Of a stretch of DNA of 64,000 nucleotides, positions 33,961-43,822 are shown piece after piece (positions within the stretch are counted from its first letter, which is position 1; the number at the start of each line of letters is the position of its first letter). The notes under the pieces are model-generated. The model was given only the letters and a program-made list of their open reading frames with translations, was not told where the DNA came from and made no database searches. Origin of the DNA: Mauremys mutica (Eukaryota; Chordata; Testudines; Geoemydidae); NCBI RefSeq assembly GCF_020497125.1, contig NC_059084.1:32952203-33016202 (forward strand), read 5' to 3'. The position numbers and the translations under genes are program-made.

Positions 33961-34046
33961 GGGCGGTGACATTGGGGGTGTTGCGCGCTGAGACTGCGGG
34001 TGTCGGGGGCGGGGTCATTGGAGTGACTGTGGGGTGGGGTGATGTT

Positions 34047-34735
34047 GGGAGGGTCAGTGGGATGTGGAGGTGCTGGGGTGAGACTGGGTGTGTTTGGTGA
34101 CACTGTCAGTGGGGTCTCATGGGGTGACAGTGGGATGTGGAGGTGCTGGGGTGAGACTGGGTGTGTTTGGTGACACTGTCAGTGGGGTCTCATGGGGTGA
34201 CAGTGGGATGTGGAGGTGCTGGGGTGAGACTGGGTGTGTTTGGTGACACTGTCAGTGGGGTCTCATGGGGTGACAGTGGGATGTGGAGGTGTTGGGGTGA
34301 GACTGGGTGTGTTTGGTGACACTGTCAGTGGGGTCTCATGGGGTGACAGTGGGATGTGGAGGTGCTGGGGTGAGACTGGGTGTTTGGTGACACTGTCAGT
34401 GGGGTCTCATGGGGTGACAGTGGGATGTGGAGGTGCTGGGGTGAGACTGGGTGTGTTTGGTGACACTGTCAGTGGGGTCTCATGGGGTGACAGTGGGATG
34501 TGGAGGTGCTGGGGTGAGACTGGGTGTGTTTGGTGACACTGTCAGTGGGGTCTCATGGGGTGACAGTGGGATGTGGAGGTGCTGGGGTGAGACTGGGTGT
34601 GTGTTTGGTGACACTGTCAGTGGGGTCTCATGGGGTGACAGTGGGATGTGGAGGTGCTGGGGTGAGACTGGGTGTGTTTGGTGACACTGTCAGTTTGGTC
34701 TCATGGGGTGACAGTGGGATGTGGAGTGTTGAGGT
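34047..34735. repeat. 73-bp minisatellite upstream of ERGIC3 exon 1
   Basis: About nine head-to-tail copies of a unit including GTGGGGTCTCATGGGGTGAC, GTGGAGGTGCTGGGGTGAGA and CTGGGTGTGTTTGGTGACAC. Spacing is 73 bp with one 71-bp and one 75-bp unit (GTGTGTTT length change). Since 73 is not a multiple of three and the unit has no stop in several phases, it produces long spurious open frames. It starts about 260 bp upstream of the ERGIC3 ATG. Confidence 0.95.
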
Positions 34736-35489
34736 GAGATCGGGGAAGTTGAGGGGTGACGGTGGTGGTGTGTCATAGGCAGAGGTGAAAGTAAGCCAGT
34801 ATGGGGTACCGGTAAAAGAAGGTGCAGTAGTGTACCAGGAAATAGTGGAGCATTCGGTACTGACTTATTTTCACCTCTTTTGGCTGCATAACAAAATGTT
34901 CAAATTCAGAGCTAATAAAAGCTTGGAAAGGAAAAACTCATTGTCACATTTGTTTGTTGTTTCTCTCCCTCTCCTCCTTTATATTCAATTTATATTACTG
35001 AAGATTGCCTCATCCAGGGGGCAGAAAAGAACTGCCCCGGCTTTGGTCACCCTCCCCCGCAACAACCAAGACTAAAATTAACAAGGATGCCAGAAATAGC
35101 TCCAAATCCCACGACCACAGGGTGAAAAGACGGTTACTCACCTTTGTAACTGTTGTTCTTCGAGATGTGTTGCTCATATCCATTCCAATTAGGTGTGTGC
35201 GCGCCGCGTGCATGCTTGTCTGAAGATTTTTACCCTAAAAACACTCGGTGGGTCAGCTGGGTCGCCCCCTGGCGTGGCGCCACTATAGCGCCGGATATAT
35301 ACCCCTGCCAACCCAACGGCCCTTCAGTTCCTTCTTGCCGGCTACTCCGACAGTGGGGAAGGAGGGCGGGTTTGGAATGGATATGAGCAACACATCTCGA
35401 AGAACAACAGTTACAAAGGTGAGTAACTGTCTTTTCTTCTTCAAGTGCTTGCTCATATAGATTCCAATTAGGTGATTCCCAAGCCTTAC

Positions 35490-36560
35490 CTAGGCGGTGG
35501 GGTGGGAATGAAACGTTGCAGAATGCAAAACTGCTGAGCCGAAGGCTGCATCGTCTCTAGACTGTTGAACCAATGCGTAGTGTGAGGCAAAGGTGTAAAT
35601 CAATGACCAGGTAGCCGCCCGACATATTTCCTGGATGGGGACATGCGCCAGGAAGGCGGCAGAAGAGGCTTGCGCCCACGTAGAATGGGCGGTGAGATGG
35701 CTAGCGGGAGTGTGAGCCAATTCGTAGCATGTTCAGATGCAGGATGTTACCCAAGATGAGATCTGTTGGGAAGAGACCGGCATGCCTTTCATGTGGTCTG
35801 CCACCGCTACAAAGAGCTGAGGTGAACGCCGGAAGGGATTTGTTCTCTCTATATAAAAAGCGAGAGCCCTATGGACATCCAAAGTATGTAGTTGTTGTTC
35901 CCGGCGCGATGAGTGCGGCTTTGGGAAAAAAACTGGGAGGAAGATGTCTTGATTGACATGAAAGGCAGACACCACCTTAGGGAGGAAAGAGGGGTGTGGT
36001 TGCAGCTGTACCTTGTCCTTGTGGAATACCGTATACGGGGGATCAGCCGTCAAGGCACGAAGCTCCGAAACTCGCCTCGCCGAGGTGATAGTGACGAGGA
36101 AGGCCGTCTTCCAGGAAAGGTACAGCAGGGAGCAGGTGGCCAGAGGCTCGAAGGGGGCCCCCATAAGCTTGGTCAGCACCAGGTTTAGATCCCAGGTGGG
36201 GGTTGGGCGCCTGATTTGAGGGTACAACCGTTCCAATCCCTTAAGGAACCTGGAAACTATGGGGTGAGAAAAAACTGAATGGCCATTTTCACCTGGGTGG
36301 AAGGCAGAAATAGCTGCCAGATGTACCTTTATAGAAGAGACCGCCAGGCCCTGCTGTTTCAGGGACCAGAGGTAATCCAGGACCGCAGGGACAGAAACCT
36401 CTACGGGAATGAAGCTACTCTGAGCGCACCAGTGGGAGAAACGCTTCCACTTGGCGAGATAAGTCATCCTAGTGGAAGGCTTTCTACTTCCCAAGAGTAC
36501 CTGTTGCACCGAGGCAGAGCAACGCAACTCAGATTGGTTCAACCACGTAGCAGCCATGCT
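35490..36560 (-). pseudogene. DIRS tyrosine recombinase remnant (copy C)
   Basis: Recombinase domain within a longer open frame (37391-35733). SRKPSTRMTYLAKWKRF and ARRVSELRAL are intact. A TGA near 35732-35730, where the others have an Arg codon (CGA to TGA, a typical CpG change), cuts off the last 76 codons. That tail still encodes HSTW in place of HSTR and the HYAL tyrosine, so a catalytic Arg is also lost. Confidence 0.87.
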
Positions 36561-36655
36561 GTGAGATAAAGGGACTGCAGGTCTGGGTGGTGAAGCCTGC
36601 CGAAGTCCTGCGTTATGAGGTCCAGCCACAGTGGCAGGGGAATCGGATCTGCCAC

Positions 36656-38047
36656 TTAGAGGGCGAACAACAGGGTGTACCAATGCTGCCTCGGCCACGC
36701 TGGAGCAATGAGGATCAGGTTGGCTCTGTCCCTGCAGAACTTGAGTAGGACTCTGTGAACGAGGGGAAACGGCGGAAAGGCATAAAATAGGTGCCTTGTC
36801 CACGGGAGGAGGAATGCGTCTGAGAGGGAGCCCGGGGAGCGTCCTTGGTAGGAGCAGAACACCTGGCATTTCCTGTTCTCTCGGGAGGCAAAGAGGTCTA
36901 TGTGGGGAAAGCCCCACCTCCGGAAAACGGAATGGATAACATCGGGACGGATCGACCACTCGTGAGACAGGAAGGACCTGCTGAGGCGATCTGCCAGAGT
37001 GTTCTGTACTCCTGGGAGAAAAGACGCTACCAAATCGATAGAGTGGGCTATGCAAAAGTCCCAAAGGTGAGTGGCTTCTTGACAAAGGAGGGTGGAGCAT
37101 GCCCCGCCTTGCTTGTTTATGTAAAACATGGTCGTTGTGTTGTCCGTGAACACTGATACACAACGGCCTTGGAGATGGTCCCAAAACACCTGGCATGCTA
37201 GACGGACTGCTCTCAGCTCCCTCACGTTGATATGCAAGGCCAGCTCCTGGGGCAACCAGAGGCCTTGAGTGTGAAAGTTCCCGAGGTGGGCACCCCAACC
37301 CAGAGATGATGCGTCTGTGGTTAGTGCCACTGAGGGTTGAGGTGAGTGGAAAGGCATCCCTGCGCAGACTCGAGAGGGAACTAACCACCAAGTGAGGGAA
37401 TCAAGAACCGTCCTGGAGATAGTGATCACCGAATCTAGACTGTCTCTGTGTGGACGGTATAGTGAAGCAAGCCAGGTTTGGAAGCACCGGAGACGTAGTC
37501 TCGCGTACTTGGTCACAAAGGTGCAGGATGCCATGTGACCTAATAGGCCGAGGCAGGTGCGCACCGATGTTGTCGGGAAGGATTGAAGGCTTCGAATAAT
37601 CGAAGACATTGTTTGAAAACGTGGCTGGGGAAGGCAGGCCCTGGCCAGATTGGAGTCCAGAACTGCTCCAATAGAGTAGACTTTTCTGTGTTGATCATGA
37701 GGCCTCGCCTCCCGAAGAGGTCTTTGACGATGCACAGGTGCTGTGATACTTGAGACTGGGAAGTCCCTCGAATGAGCCAATCGTCGAGATACGGGTAGAC
37801 GTGTATTCGACGATGGCGGAAGAAGGCAGCTACTACGGCCATACATTTGGTGAAGACTCTTGGGGCCGTAGAAAGACCGAAGGGAAGCACCGTGAACTGG
37901 AAGTGTTGGTGGTTGACCACAAAACAGAGATACCGTCTGTGCGGCGGATAAACGGTGATGTGGAAATACGCATCCTTCATATCGAGGGCGACATACCAGT
38001 CTCCCGGATCCAGGGATGGGATGATGGTCCCCAGGGATACCATGCGG
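36656..38047 (-). pseudogene. DIRS RT / RNase H, C-terminal part (copy C)
   Basis: Continues from the insertion with MVSLGTIIPSLDPGDW, DMKDAYFH, LPFGLSTAPRVFTK and YLDDWLIRG, then loses frame near 37675 through a short deletion of roughly 23 nt. The second frame holds the RNase H motifs (TDASSLGWGAH, NVRE, FTDN, TLAD) and ends at a premature stop at 36656 (LLFAL). Copies A and D continue past this point. Confidence 0.87.
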
Positions 38048-38411
38048 AAAAGACGGTTAGTCACCGTAGTAACTGTTGTTCTTCGAGATGTGTTGCTCCT
38101 ATTCATTCCAGTCAGGTGTGCGCGCCGTGCGTGCACGGCTCTTCGGAACATTTTTACCCTAGCAACTCCGGCGGGCCGGCTGAGCGCCCCCTGGAGTGGC
38201 GCCGCTATGGCGCTGGATATATACCCCAGCCGGCCCGTCCGCTCCTCAGTTCCTTCTTGCCGGCTACTCCGACAGTGGGGAAGGAGGGCGGGTCTGGAAT
38301 GGATAGGAGCAACACATCTCGAAGAACAACAGTTACTACGGTGAGTAACCGTCTTTTCTTCTTCGAGTGATTGCTCCTATGCATTCCAGTCAGGTGATTC
38401 CCAAGCCTTAC

Positions 38412-41177
38412 CTAGGCGGAGGGGTCGGAGTGAGACGTGGCAGAGTGTAAGACTGCGGAGCCGAAGGCTGCATCGTCTCTGGATTGCTGCACCAACGCGT
38501 AGTGGGAAGCGAAGGTGTGGACAGAAGACCAGGTGGCCGCTCTACAGATGTCCTGGATAGGAATATGGGCCAGGAAGGCGGCCGACGAGGCATGTGCTCT
38601 CGTCGAGTGAGCAGTGAGGCGGCATGCAGGCACGCGAGCAAGCTCGTAGCATGTCCGGATACATGCCGTTACCCAGGAAGAAATCCGCTGCGAGGAGACC
38701 GGCTCGCCTTTCATGCGATCGGCAACCGCTACAAACAGCTGGGTCGAATGCCGGACGTCCAAGGTGTGAAGCTGTTGCTCACGAGGTGAGGCGTGCGGCT
38801 TCGGGAAGAAGACCGGGAGGAAGATCTCCTGATTAAGGTGAAAGGCCGACACCACCTTAGGGAGGAAGGCCGGGTGTGGTCGAAGCTGCACCTTGTCTCC
38901 GTGGAAGACGGTGTATGGTGGACTAACCGTTAGAGCACGGAGCTCAGAGACTCGTCTTGCTGATGTAATTGTGACGAGGAAGGCTGTCTTCCAGGAGAGG
39001 TAGAGCAGAGAGCACGTGGCCAGCGGCTCAAAGGGCGGTCCCATCAGTTTGGCCAGAACGAGGTTTAAATCCCAGGTCGGAGTAGGACGCCGCACCGGCG
39101 GGTACAAGCGGTCCAGGCCTTTAAGGAAGCGGGAAACCATCTGGTTCGCGAAGATGGAACGACCTCCTATGGATGGCCGAAAGGCGGACACGGCTGCCAG
39201 GTGCACCTTCAAGGAGGAGACCGCCAGACCTTGCTCCTTAAGATACCAGAGGTAGTCCAGGATGGTAGGGACAGGGACTATGAAGGGATTGAGGCCTCGT
39301 TGATCACACCAGAGCGCGAAACGCTTCCATTTCGCAAGGTAGGTGGAGCGAGTGGAAGGCTTTCTGCTCTCTAGCAGGACTTGCTGCACTGCCTCCGAAC
39401 AGTCCCTCTCTGCGTGGGTCAGCCACGCAGGTACCAAGCTGTAAGATGGAGGGACTGTAGGTTCGGGTGACAGAGCTTGCCGAAGTCCTGCGTGATGAGG
39501 TCCGGCCATAATGGGAGGGGCATGGGATCCCGAACGGAGAGCTCGAGCAGCAGGGTGTACCAGTGCTGCCTCAGCCAGGCCGGAGCGACGAGTATGACGT
39601 GGGCCCTGTCCCTCCGAAGCTTCAGCAGCACGCGGTGTACGAGCGGGAACGGAGGGAAGGCGTAGAGGAGGTGATCCGTCCAGGAGCAGAGGAATGCGTC
39701 CGACAGGGAGCCTGGCGAGCGACCCTGGTATGAGCAAAACAGGTGGCACTTCCTGTTCTCCTTGGAGGCAAATAGGTCTATCTGGGGAAACCCCCACCTC
39801 CGGAAAATGGTGTGCACCACATCCGGGCGAAGAGACCACTCGTGTGAGAGGAACGACCTGCTGAGATGGTCGGCCAGCGTGTTCTGCACTCCTGGAAGAA
39901 AGGACGCTTCTAGGTGAATCGAGTGGGTCACGCAGAAGTCCCACAGGAGCATCGCTTCCTTGCAGAGGAGGGAGGAGCGGGCTCCGCCCTGCTTGTTCAC
40001 ATAGAACATTGCCGTCGTGTTGTCCGTGAAGATCGCCACGCAGCGGCCTTGCAGACGGGCGCGGAAGGTGTGACACGCTAGGCGGATCGCTCGCAGCTCC
40101 TGGACATTGATGTGGAGAGCGAGCTCTTGGGGGGACCAGAGACCTTGGGTGTGAAGGTCGCCCAGGTGAGCCCCCCATCCTAACGCCGAGGCATCCGTGG
40201 TTAAGGTGATGGATGGGCGAGGAGGACGGAACGGGACTCCTGCACACACGACCTCTGGGTTCAGCCACCAGCTGAGCGACGCGAGTGTCGGCTTTGTGAC
40301 AGTGACTATCATATCTATTGAGTCGCGGTGCGGGCGGTATACCGACGCCAGCCAAGCTTGAAAGGGGCGAAGGCGGAGCCTCGCGTACGCCGTGACGAAC
40401 GTACAGGACGCCATGTAGCCCAGGAGGCGCAGGCAGGACCGAACCGTCGTCGTGGGAAAGGTGAGAAGGTCCTGGATGATGGATACCATCGTCTGGTGCC
40501 GAGAACGTGGGAGGCAGGCTCTGGCCAAAGTGGAGTCGAGGACCGCTCCGATGAACTCCACCTGCTGTGATGGAGCTAGAGTGGACTTCTCGGCATTGAT
40601 GAGAAGGCCGAGGGACCGAAACAGGGATAGTATCTCTGACATCTGGTCCTTTACCAGCTGTCGGGATGTCCCGCGAACCAGCCAGTCGTCGAGATATGGG
40701 TATACATGAATGCGACAACGGCGGAGGGCTGCAGCAACTACTGCCATGCATTTGGTGAAGACCCTCGGCGCGGTGGACAGGCCGAAGGGTAGCACCGCAA
40801 ACTGGTAGTGCGCACCGTTGACCACAAAACGCAGGTAGCGTCGATGGGGAGGGTAAATAGCGATATGGAAGTACGCATCCTTCATATCGAGGGCGGCAAA
40901 CCAGTCTCCCGGATCCAGGGAGGGAATGATGGTCCCCAGGGTGACCATGCGAAACTTGAGCTTGAGCACATACGCGTTGAGCTCCCGGAGGTCCAATATG
41001 GGTCGAAGACCTCCTTTCGCCTTGGGGATGAGAAAATATCGGGAATAGAATCCCCTGCCCCGCATGTCTTGCGGCACCTCCTCTATGGCACCCAAGCTCA
41101 ACAGAGTCTCGACCTCTTGTAGGAGGAATTGCTCGTGAGGGACAGGGAAGGCGGGTGGGAAGGAGGGGGCGAAACAA
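38412..41177 (-). CDS. DIRS tyrosine recombinase (copy D), in a 921-codon frame overlapping RT/RNase H
   Basis: The recombinase proper is about 39475-38412: SRKPSTRSTYLAKWKRF, ARRVSELRAL, AHSTRAH (HxxR), TW and HYAL with the nucleophile Tyr. It lacks 14 residues between LDVR and STQLF (RALAFYIDQTKPFR in other copies), an in-frame 42-nt deletion. The same frame stays open upstream across the whole RT gene, making 921 codons. That upstream part has no recognisable fold and is probably only the shadow of RT, but see the finding on dual frames. Confidence 0.85.
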   Translation of the reverse strand: MFRPLLPTRLPCPSRAIPPTRGRDSVELGCHRGGAARHAGQGILFPIFSHPQGERRSSTHIGPPGAQRVCAQAQVSHGHPGDHHSLPGSGRLVCRPRYEGCVLPYRYLPSPSTLPAFCGQRCALPVCGATLRPVHRAEGLHQMHGSSCCSPPPLSHSCIPISRRLAGSRDIPTAGKGPDVRDTIPVSVPRPSHQCREVHSSSITAGGVHRSGPRLHFGQSLPPTFSAPDDGIHHPGPSHLSHDDGSVLPAPPGLHGVLYVRHGVREAPPSPLSSLAGVGIPPAPRLNRYDSHCHKADTRVAQLVAEPRGRVCRSPVPSSSPIHHLNHGCLGVRMGGSPGRPSHPRSLVPPRARSPHQCPGAASDPPSVSHLPRPSARPLRGDLHGQHDGNVLCEQAGRSPLLPPLQGSDAPVGLLRDPLDSPRSVLSSRSAEHAGRPSQQVVPLTRVVSSPGCGAHHFPEVGVSPDRPICLQGEQEVPPVLLIPGSLARLPVGRIPLLLDGSPPLRLPSVPARTPRAAEASEGQGPRHTRRSGLAEAALVHPAARALRSGSHAPPIMAGPHHAGLRQALSPEPTVPPSYSLVPAWLTHAERDCSEAVQQVLLESRKPSTRSTYLAKWKRFALWCDQRGLNPFIVPVPTILDYLWYLKEQGLAVSSLKVHLAAVSAFRPSIGGRSIFANQMVSRFLKGLDRLYPPVRRPTPTWDLNLVLAKLMGPPFEPLATCSLLYLSWKTAFLVTITSARRVSELRALTVSPPYTVFHGDKVQLRPHPAFLPKVVSAFHLNQEIFLPVFFPKPHASPREQQLHTLDVRHSTQLFVAVADRMKGEPVSSQRISSWVTACIRTCYELARVPACRLTAHSTRAHASSAAFLAHIPIQDICRAATWSSVHTFASHYALVQQSRDDAAFGSAVLHSATSHSDPSA

Positions 41178-41272
41178 ATTGAAGGCGGTAACTGGACTGG
41201 ATTGTACGAAGCACCCAGCTGTCCGATGTTATTTGGGACCACGCCGGAAGAAAATGGGAAAGGCGGTTGCAA
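39419..41272 (-). CDS. DIRS reverse transcriptase / RNase H (copy D), intact catalytic frame
   Basis: 617-codon open frame. From HEQFLLQEV (about 41137) to the natural stop after TAWYLRG it is collinear with the other copies. RT carries RGFYSRYFLIPKAKGG, DMKDAYFHI, LPFGLSTAPRVFTK and YLDDWLVRG; RNase H has TDASALGWGAH, NVQE, FTDN and TLAD. The first 40 or so residues are in a different frame from the matching stretch of A and B because of a short deletion around 41135-41145, so the true N-terminus may be altered. It has no internal stop, the only such RT in the window with a complete C-terminus. Confidence 0.9.
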   Translation of the reverse strand: MQPPFPFSSGVVPNNIGQLGASYNPVQLPPSICFAPSFPPAFPVPHEQFLLQEVETLLSLGAIEEVPQDMRGRGFYSRYFLIPKAKGGLRPILDLRELNAYVLKLKFRMVTLGTIIPSLDPGDWFAALDMKDAYFHIAIYPPHRRYLRFVVNGAHYQFAVLPFGLSTAPRVFTKCMAVVAAALRRCRIHVYPYLDDWLVRGTSRQLVKDQMSEILSLFRSLGLLINAEKSTLAPSQQVEFIGAVLDSTLARACLPRSRHQTMVSIIQDLLTFPTTTVRSCLRLLGYMASCTFVTAYARLRLRPFQAWLASVYRPHRDSIDMIVTVTKPTLASLSWWLNPEVVCAGVPFRPPRPSITLTTDASALGWGAHLGDLHTQGLWSPQELALHINVQELRAIRLACHTFRARLQGRCVAIFTDNTTAMFYVNKQGGARSSLLCKEAMLLWDFCVTHSIHLEASFLPGVQNTLADHLSRSFLSHEWSLRPDVVHTIFRRWGFPQIDLFASKENRKCHLFCSYQGRSPGSLSDAFLCSWTDHLLYAFPPFPLVHRVLLKLRRDRAHVILVAPAWLRQHWYTLLLELSVRDPMPLPLWPDLITQDFGKLCHPNLQSLHLTAWYLRG

Positions 41273-41326
41273 AATAAACGGGAAGGATCCAGGAAAGAGA
41301 CTGATCGATCGTCCTCGGGCGTCCCA

Positions 41327-43063
41327 TCAAAAGGCCTGTTTGGGTCCTTGAGGGGCCTTGGAAGGCGCCTGGCCCTGGTTGCGTCTGTTGCCCGACGGTC
41401 TACGGCGACTCAGGCCGGGACGCCTGCAATTGTAGGGTCGCGACCTAGGCTGGTTAAATGGCCGGTAGGGTTGCTGCCGAAAGGACCTTCGCTGGGTAGC
41501 CGGTGTGTGCATACCCAGAGTGCGAATGGCTATGCGACCGTCCTTCAGGGTCTGAATTCTGGAATCCGTCTTTTCAGAAAACAGACCCTGAGTGTCGAAG
41601 GGTAGGTCCTGCAAGGTGTACTGCACCTCCGGTGGCAATGTGGAGGACTGCAACCAGGAGATGCGCCTCATGGTTACTCCTGAGGCCAGGGTTCTAGCAC
41701 CTGAGTCCGCGGAGTCCAGAGTGGCCTGGATGGAGGACCTGGAGGACTTCTTGCCCTCTTCCAGGAGGGCCGTGAACTCTTGGCGCGAGGCTGTTGGAAT
41801 CAGCTCTGTGAATTTCGCCAGGGACACCAAGATGTCAAATGTGTATCTGGCGAGGCTGTGCCCCGTGGACTTGTCCGTGCGGGGCCGCCTGGAGATGGCC
41901 ATAGCTGTCTGCCCGCGAAGCGACCGACGAGTGACGGGATGGCCACGGAGGTGCGGAGGCGCTGACGGACTGCGCCGTCGAAGCTGGCAGCATGTCCCCG
42001 GACAGTGCCGAGGGTCGGTGCCGGTCGTCGCGGTACCGAGATGGCGAGCGAGACCATCGACTGCCGCGGTGCCGGGAGCTTGACCGGTGCCGGGAGCTCG
42101 ACCGGGATCTCGACCGGCGGTGCCGGGAGCGGCTTCTGGAGTCACGGTGCCGGACCGGTGCCGGGACTCGGACTTCCTGCGGTGCCGACGGGACAGTGAT
42201 CGGGACCGGGAGCGTCTCCGGGAGTGCGACCGGTACCGCGATGTTGAGCGGTACCGGGACTGCGACCGGTGTCGAGAGGGTGAACGGTACCGCGATGGAG
42301 AGCGGTGCCGGGACCTGGAGCGGCACGATGGTGACCGTCTTTGGGACCGAGAGTGAGACCGAGTCCTGGAGCGCCATCTATCCCGTCTGTCAGGGGAAGG
42401 GGGCCGCATCATGGCCGGCTTGCCCGCTAACTGAACAGCCCGCACCGGCGGTGCCAGGGGCCGGAGGCTCGGTGCCTCTGTGAGCTCAATAAGCTCTCTC
42501 GCCATCGAGAATGTCTCGGGCGTGGACGGGAGATGCAGCTCGACCGCGGTTGGCACCGGGGAGCAGGGAGGTACCGGACTCGACGGCTCTTGAGGTGCCG
42601 GAGTCAACGGGACCGTGCACGGCTTGTGCACTACCACAGTCGGTGCCGGAGGTGCCGGTGATGGCTGGGTAAGCTGTCCCGAAGCAGGAGGCTTAGGAGC
42701 TGAGTGCGCCGTCTTCTGCTTCCTCGTTGGGGAGAGGGAACGGTGCCGGGACTTCGGTGCCGTCTGCGCAGATTTAGCCGCGTTGGTACCGGGGCGGCTC
42801 GATGCCGCTGGTGCGCTGCGCGCCGAGGACGGTTTCGGTGCCGCCGGGGACGGCACGGGAGGCTGAAGTGCCGACTCCGTAAGGAGCTGCTTGAGGCGAG
42901 AGTCTCGCTCCTTTCTGGTGCGCGGCTTAAATGCCGTGCAGATCGGGCACTTATCTGTCCTGTGAGATTCCCCGAGGCAGCGCAGGCAGGAGTCGTGTGG
43001 GTCGCCCACGGGCATGTGCTGCTGGCAAGCCGCACAGGGCTTAAACCCCGGTGCCTTGGGCAT
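41327..43063 (-). CDS. DIRS Gag-like protein (copy D) with internal deletion
   Basis: 578 codons against 816 in copy A. It starts MPKAPGFKPCAACQQHMPVG with the same CxxC and CPIC cluster, then a proline-rich part and an SR domain. The end of the SR tract (from about 42130) is read out of phase into a Gly/Thr/Pro-rich stretch. About 240 residues are missing where TDKSTGHS joins LARYTFDILVSLAKF (near 41860), removing the LLGRKIYSAGG block. The C-terminal SGARTLASGVTMRRISWLQ region is intact. The deletion keeps an open frame, but function is doubtful. Confidence 0.82.
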   Translation of the reverse strand: MPKAPGFKPCAACQQHMPVGDPHDSCLRCLGESHRTDKCPICTAFKPRTRKERDSRLKQLLTESALQPPVPSPAAPKPSSARSAPAASSRPGTNAAKSAQTAPKSRHRSLSPTRKQKTAHSAPKPPASGQLTQPSPAPPAPTVVVHKPCTVPLTPAPQEPSSPVPPCSPVPTAVELHLPSTPETFSMARELIELTEAPSLRPLAPPVRAVQLAGKPAMMRPPSPDRRDRWRSRTRSHSRSQRRSPSCRSRSRHRSPSRYRSPSRHRSQSRYRSTSRYRSHSRRRSRSRSLSRRHRRKSESRHRSGTVTPEAAPGTAGRDPGRAPGTGQAPGTAAVDGLARHLGTATTGTDPRHCPGTCCQLRRRSPSAPPHLRGHPVTRRSLRGQTAMAISRRPRTDKSTGHSLARYTFDILVSLAKFTELIPTASRQEFTALLEEGKKSSRSSIQATLDSADSGARTLASGVTMRRISWLQSSTLPPEVQYTLQDLPFDTQGLFSEKTDSRIQTLKDGRIAIRTLGMHTPATQRRSFRQQPYRPFNQPRSRPYNCRRPGLSRRRPSGNRRNQGQAPSKAPQGPKQAF

Positions 43064-43439
43064 GAGCCCGCACCGGTTGTGGAAGAAGAGGGGCGAACCC
43101 CTCTAATTCCCCTACTATACTATAACTAACTAAACTTATTCAATTAATCTAATTACTAAACTAAATTAACCAACTATGTACAGAGAAGAATGGAGAAAAC
43201 ACTAGGGCTGTGGAGGTAAGAGAGCACTCCACTGTTCCAACTGGCCGTCACGGGCGGTAAGAAGGAACTGAGGAGCGGACGGGCCGGCTGGGGTATATAT
43301 CCAGCGCCATAGCGGTGCCACTCCAGGGGGCGCCCAGCCGGCCCGCCGGAGTTACTAGGGTAAAAATGTTCCGAAGAGCCGTGCACGCACGGCGCGCACA
43401 CCTGACTGGAATGCATAGGAGCAATCACTCGAAGAAGAA

Positions 43440-43673
43440 CTTCAGCTTTATCATGAATTTGTTGAGTTCTCGCAGGTCCAGGATCGGTCGGAGTCCGCCC
43501 TTTGCCTTGGGGATTAAAAAGTAGCGTGAATAGAATCCCTTGCCCCTCGTGTCTTCTGGCACCTCCTCTATGGCTCCCAGATTTAGGAGCACCTGGACCT
43601 CTTGTAAGAGGAATTGTGAGAGGGGTCCCTGAAGAGGGACGGGTAGAAGGGTGGGAGGGGGGTGGTGAAACAA
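43440..43673 (-). pseudogene. DIRS RT, N-terminal part (copy C, 5' side of the nested insertion)
   Basis: Contains QFLLQEV, GAIEEVPEDTRGKGFYSRYF, LIPKAKGGLRPILDLRELNK and KLKF, the RT fingers, directly abutting the right end of copy D. Subtracting 5,390 bp places it in the same frame as the RT remainder at 38047 and below, so this is one gene split by copy D. Bases AGAGGGGTCC near 43620 show a small deletion before QFLLQEV compared with A and B. Confidence 0.87.
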
Positions 43674-43822
43674 ACTGGAGGTGGTATCCTGCTTCCACCG
43701 TGGGGAGGACCCAACGATCCGAGGTCAGCTGGGACCAGGCAGGGAGGAAATGGGAGAGGCGGTTGAAGAAGGAGGGAGAAGGATCCGGCAGGGCAACTGG
43801 TGGGCCGTCCTCGGATGTCCCA

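Larger units (their letters stand above)
38048..43439 (-). mobile_element. DIRS retrotransposon, copy D, nested in copy C
   Basis: 5.4-kb element with A-type terminal repeats (left 38048-38258, internal complementary region 38295-38394, right 43259-43439). It sits in copy C's RT at CATGCGG / CTTCAGC; uninterrupted copies read CATGCGGAACTT at that place, so the only shared bases are AA. It is shorter than the others mainly because about 0.7 kb is missing from the middle of gag. It is the youngest copy by nesting, and all three genes keep long open frames. Confidence 0.95.

Noticed and set aside
34234..34778. Overlapping open frames encoding repeated CLVTLSVGSHGV / GDTVSGVSWGDSG peptides
   Set aside because: Products of the 73-bp minisatellite; the unit length is not a multiple of three and all phases are open. 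No start context, splice signals or homology.
37540..38151. Open frame joining the left end of copy D to copy C RT (MFRRAVHARRAHLTG...YLDD)
   Set aside because: Chance fusion across the nested-insertion boundary; the first 37 or so residues are terminal repeat sequence.
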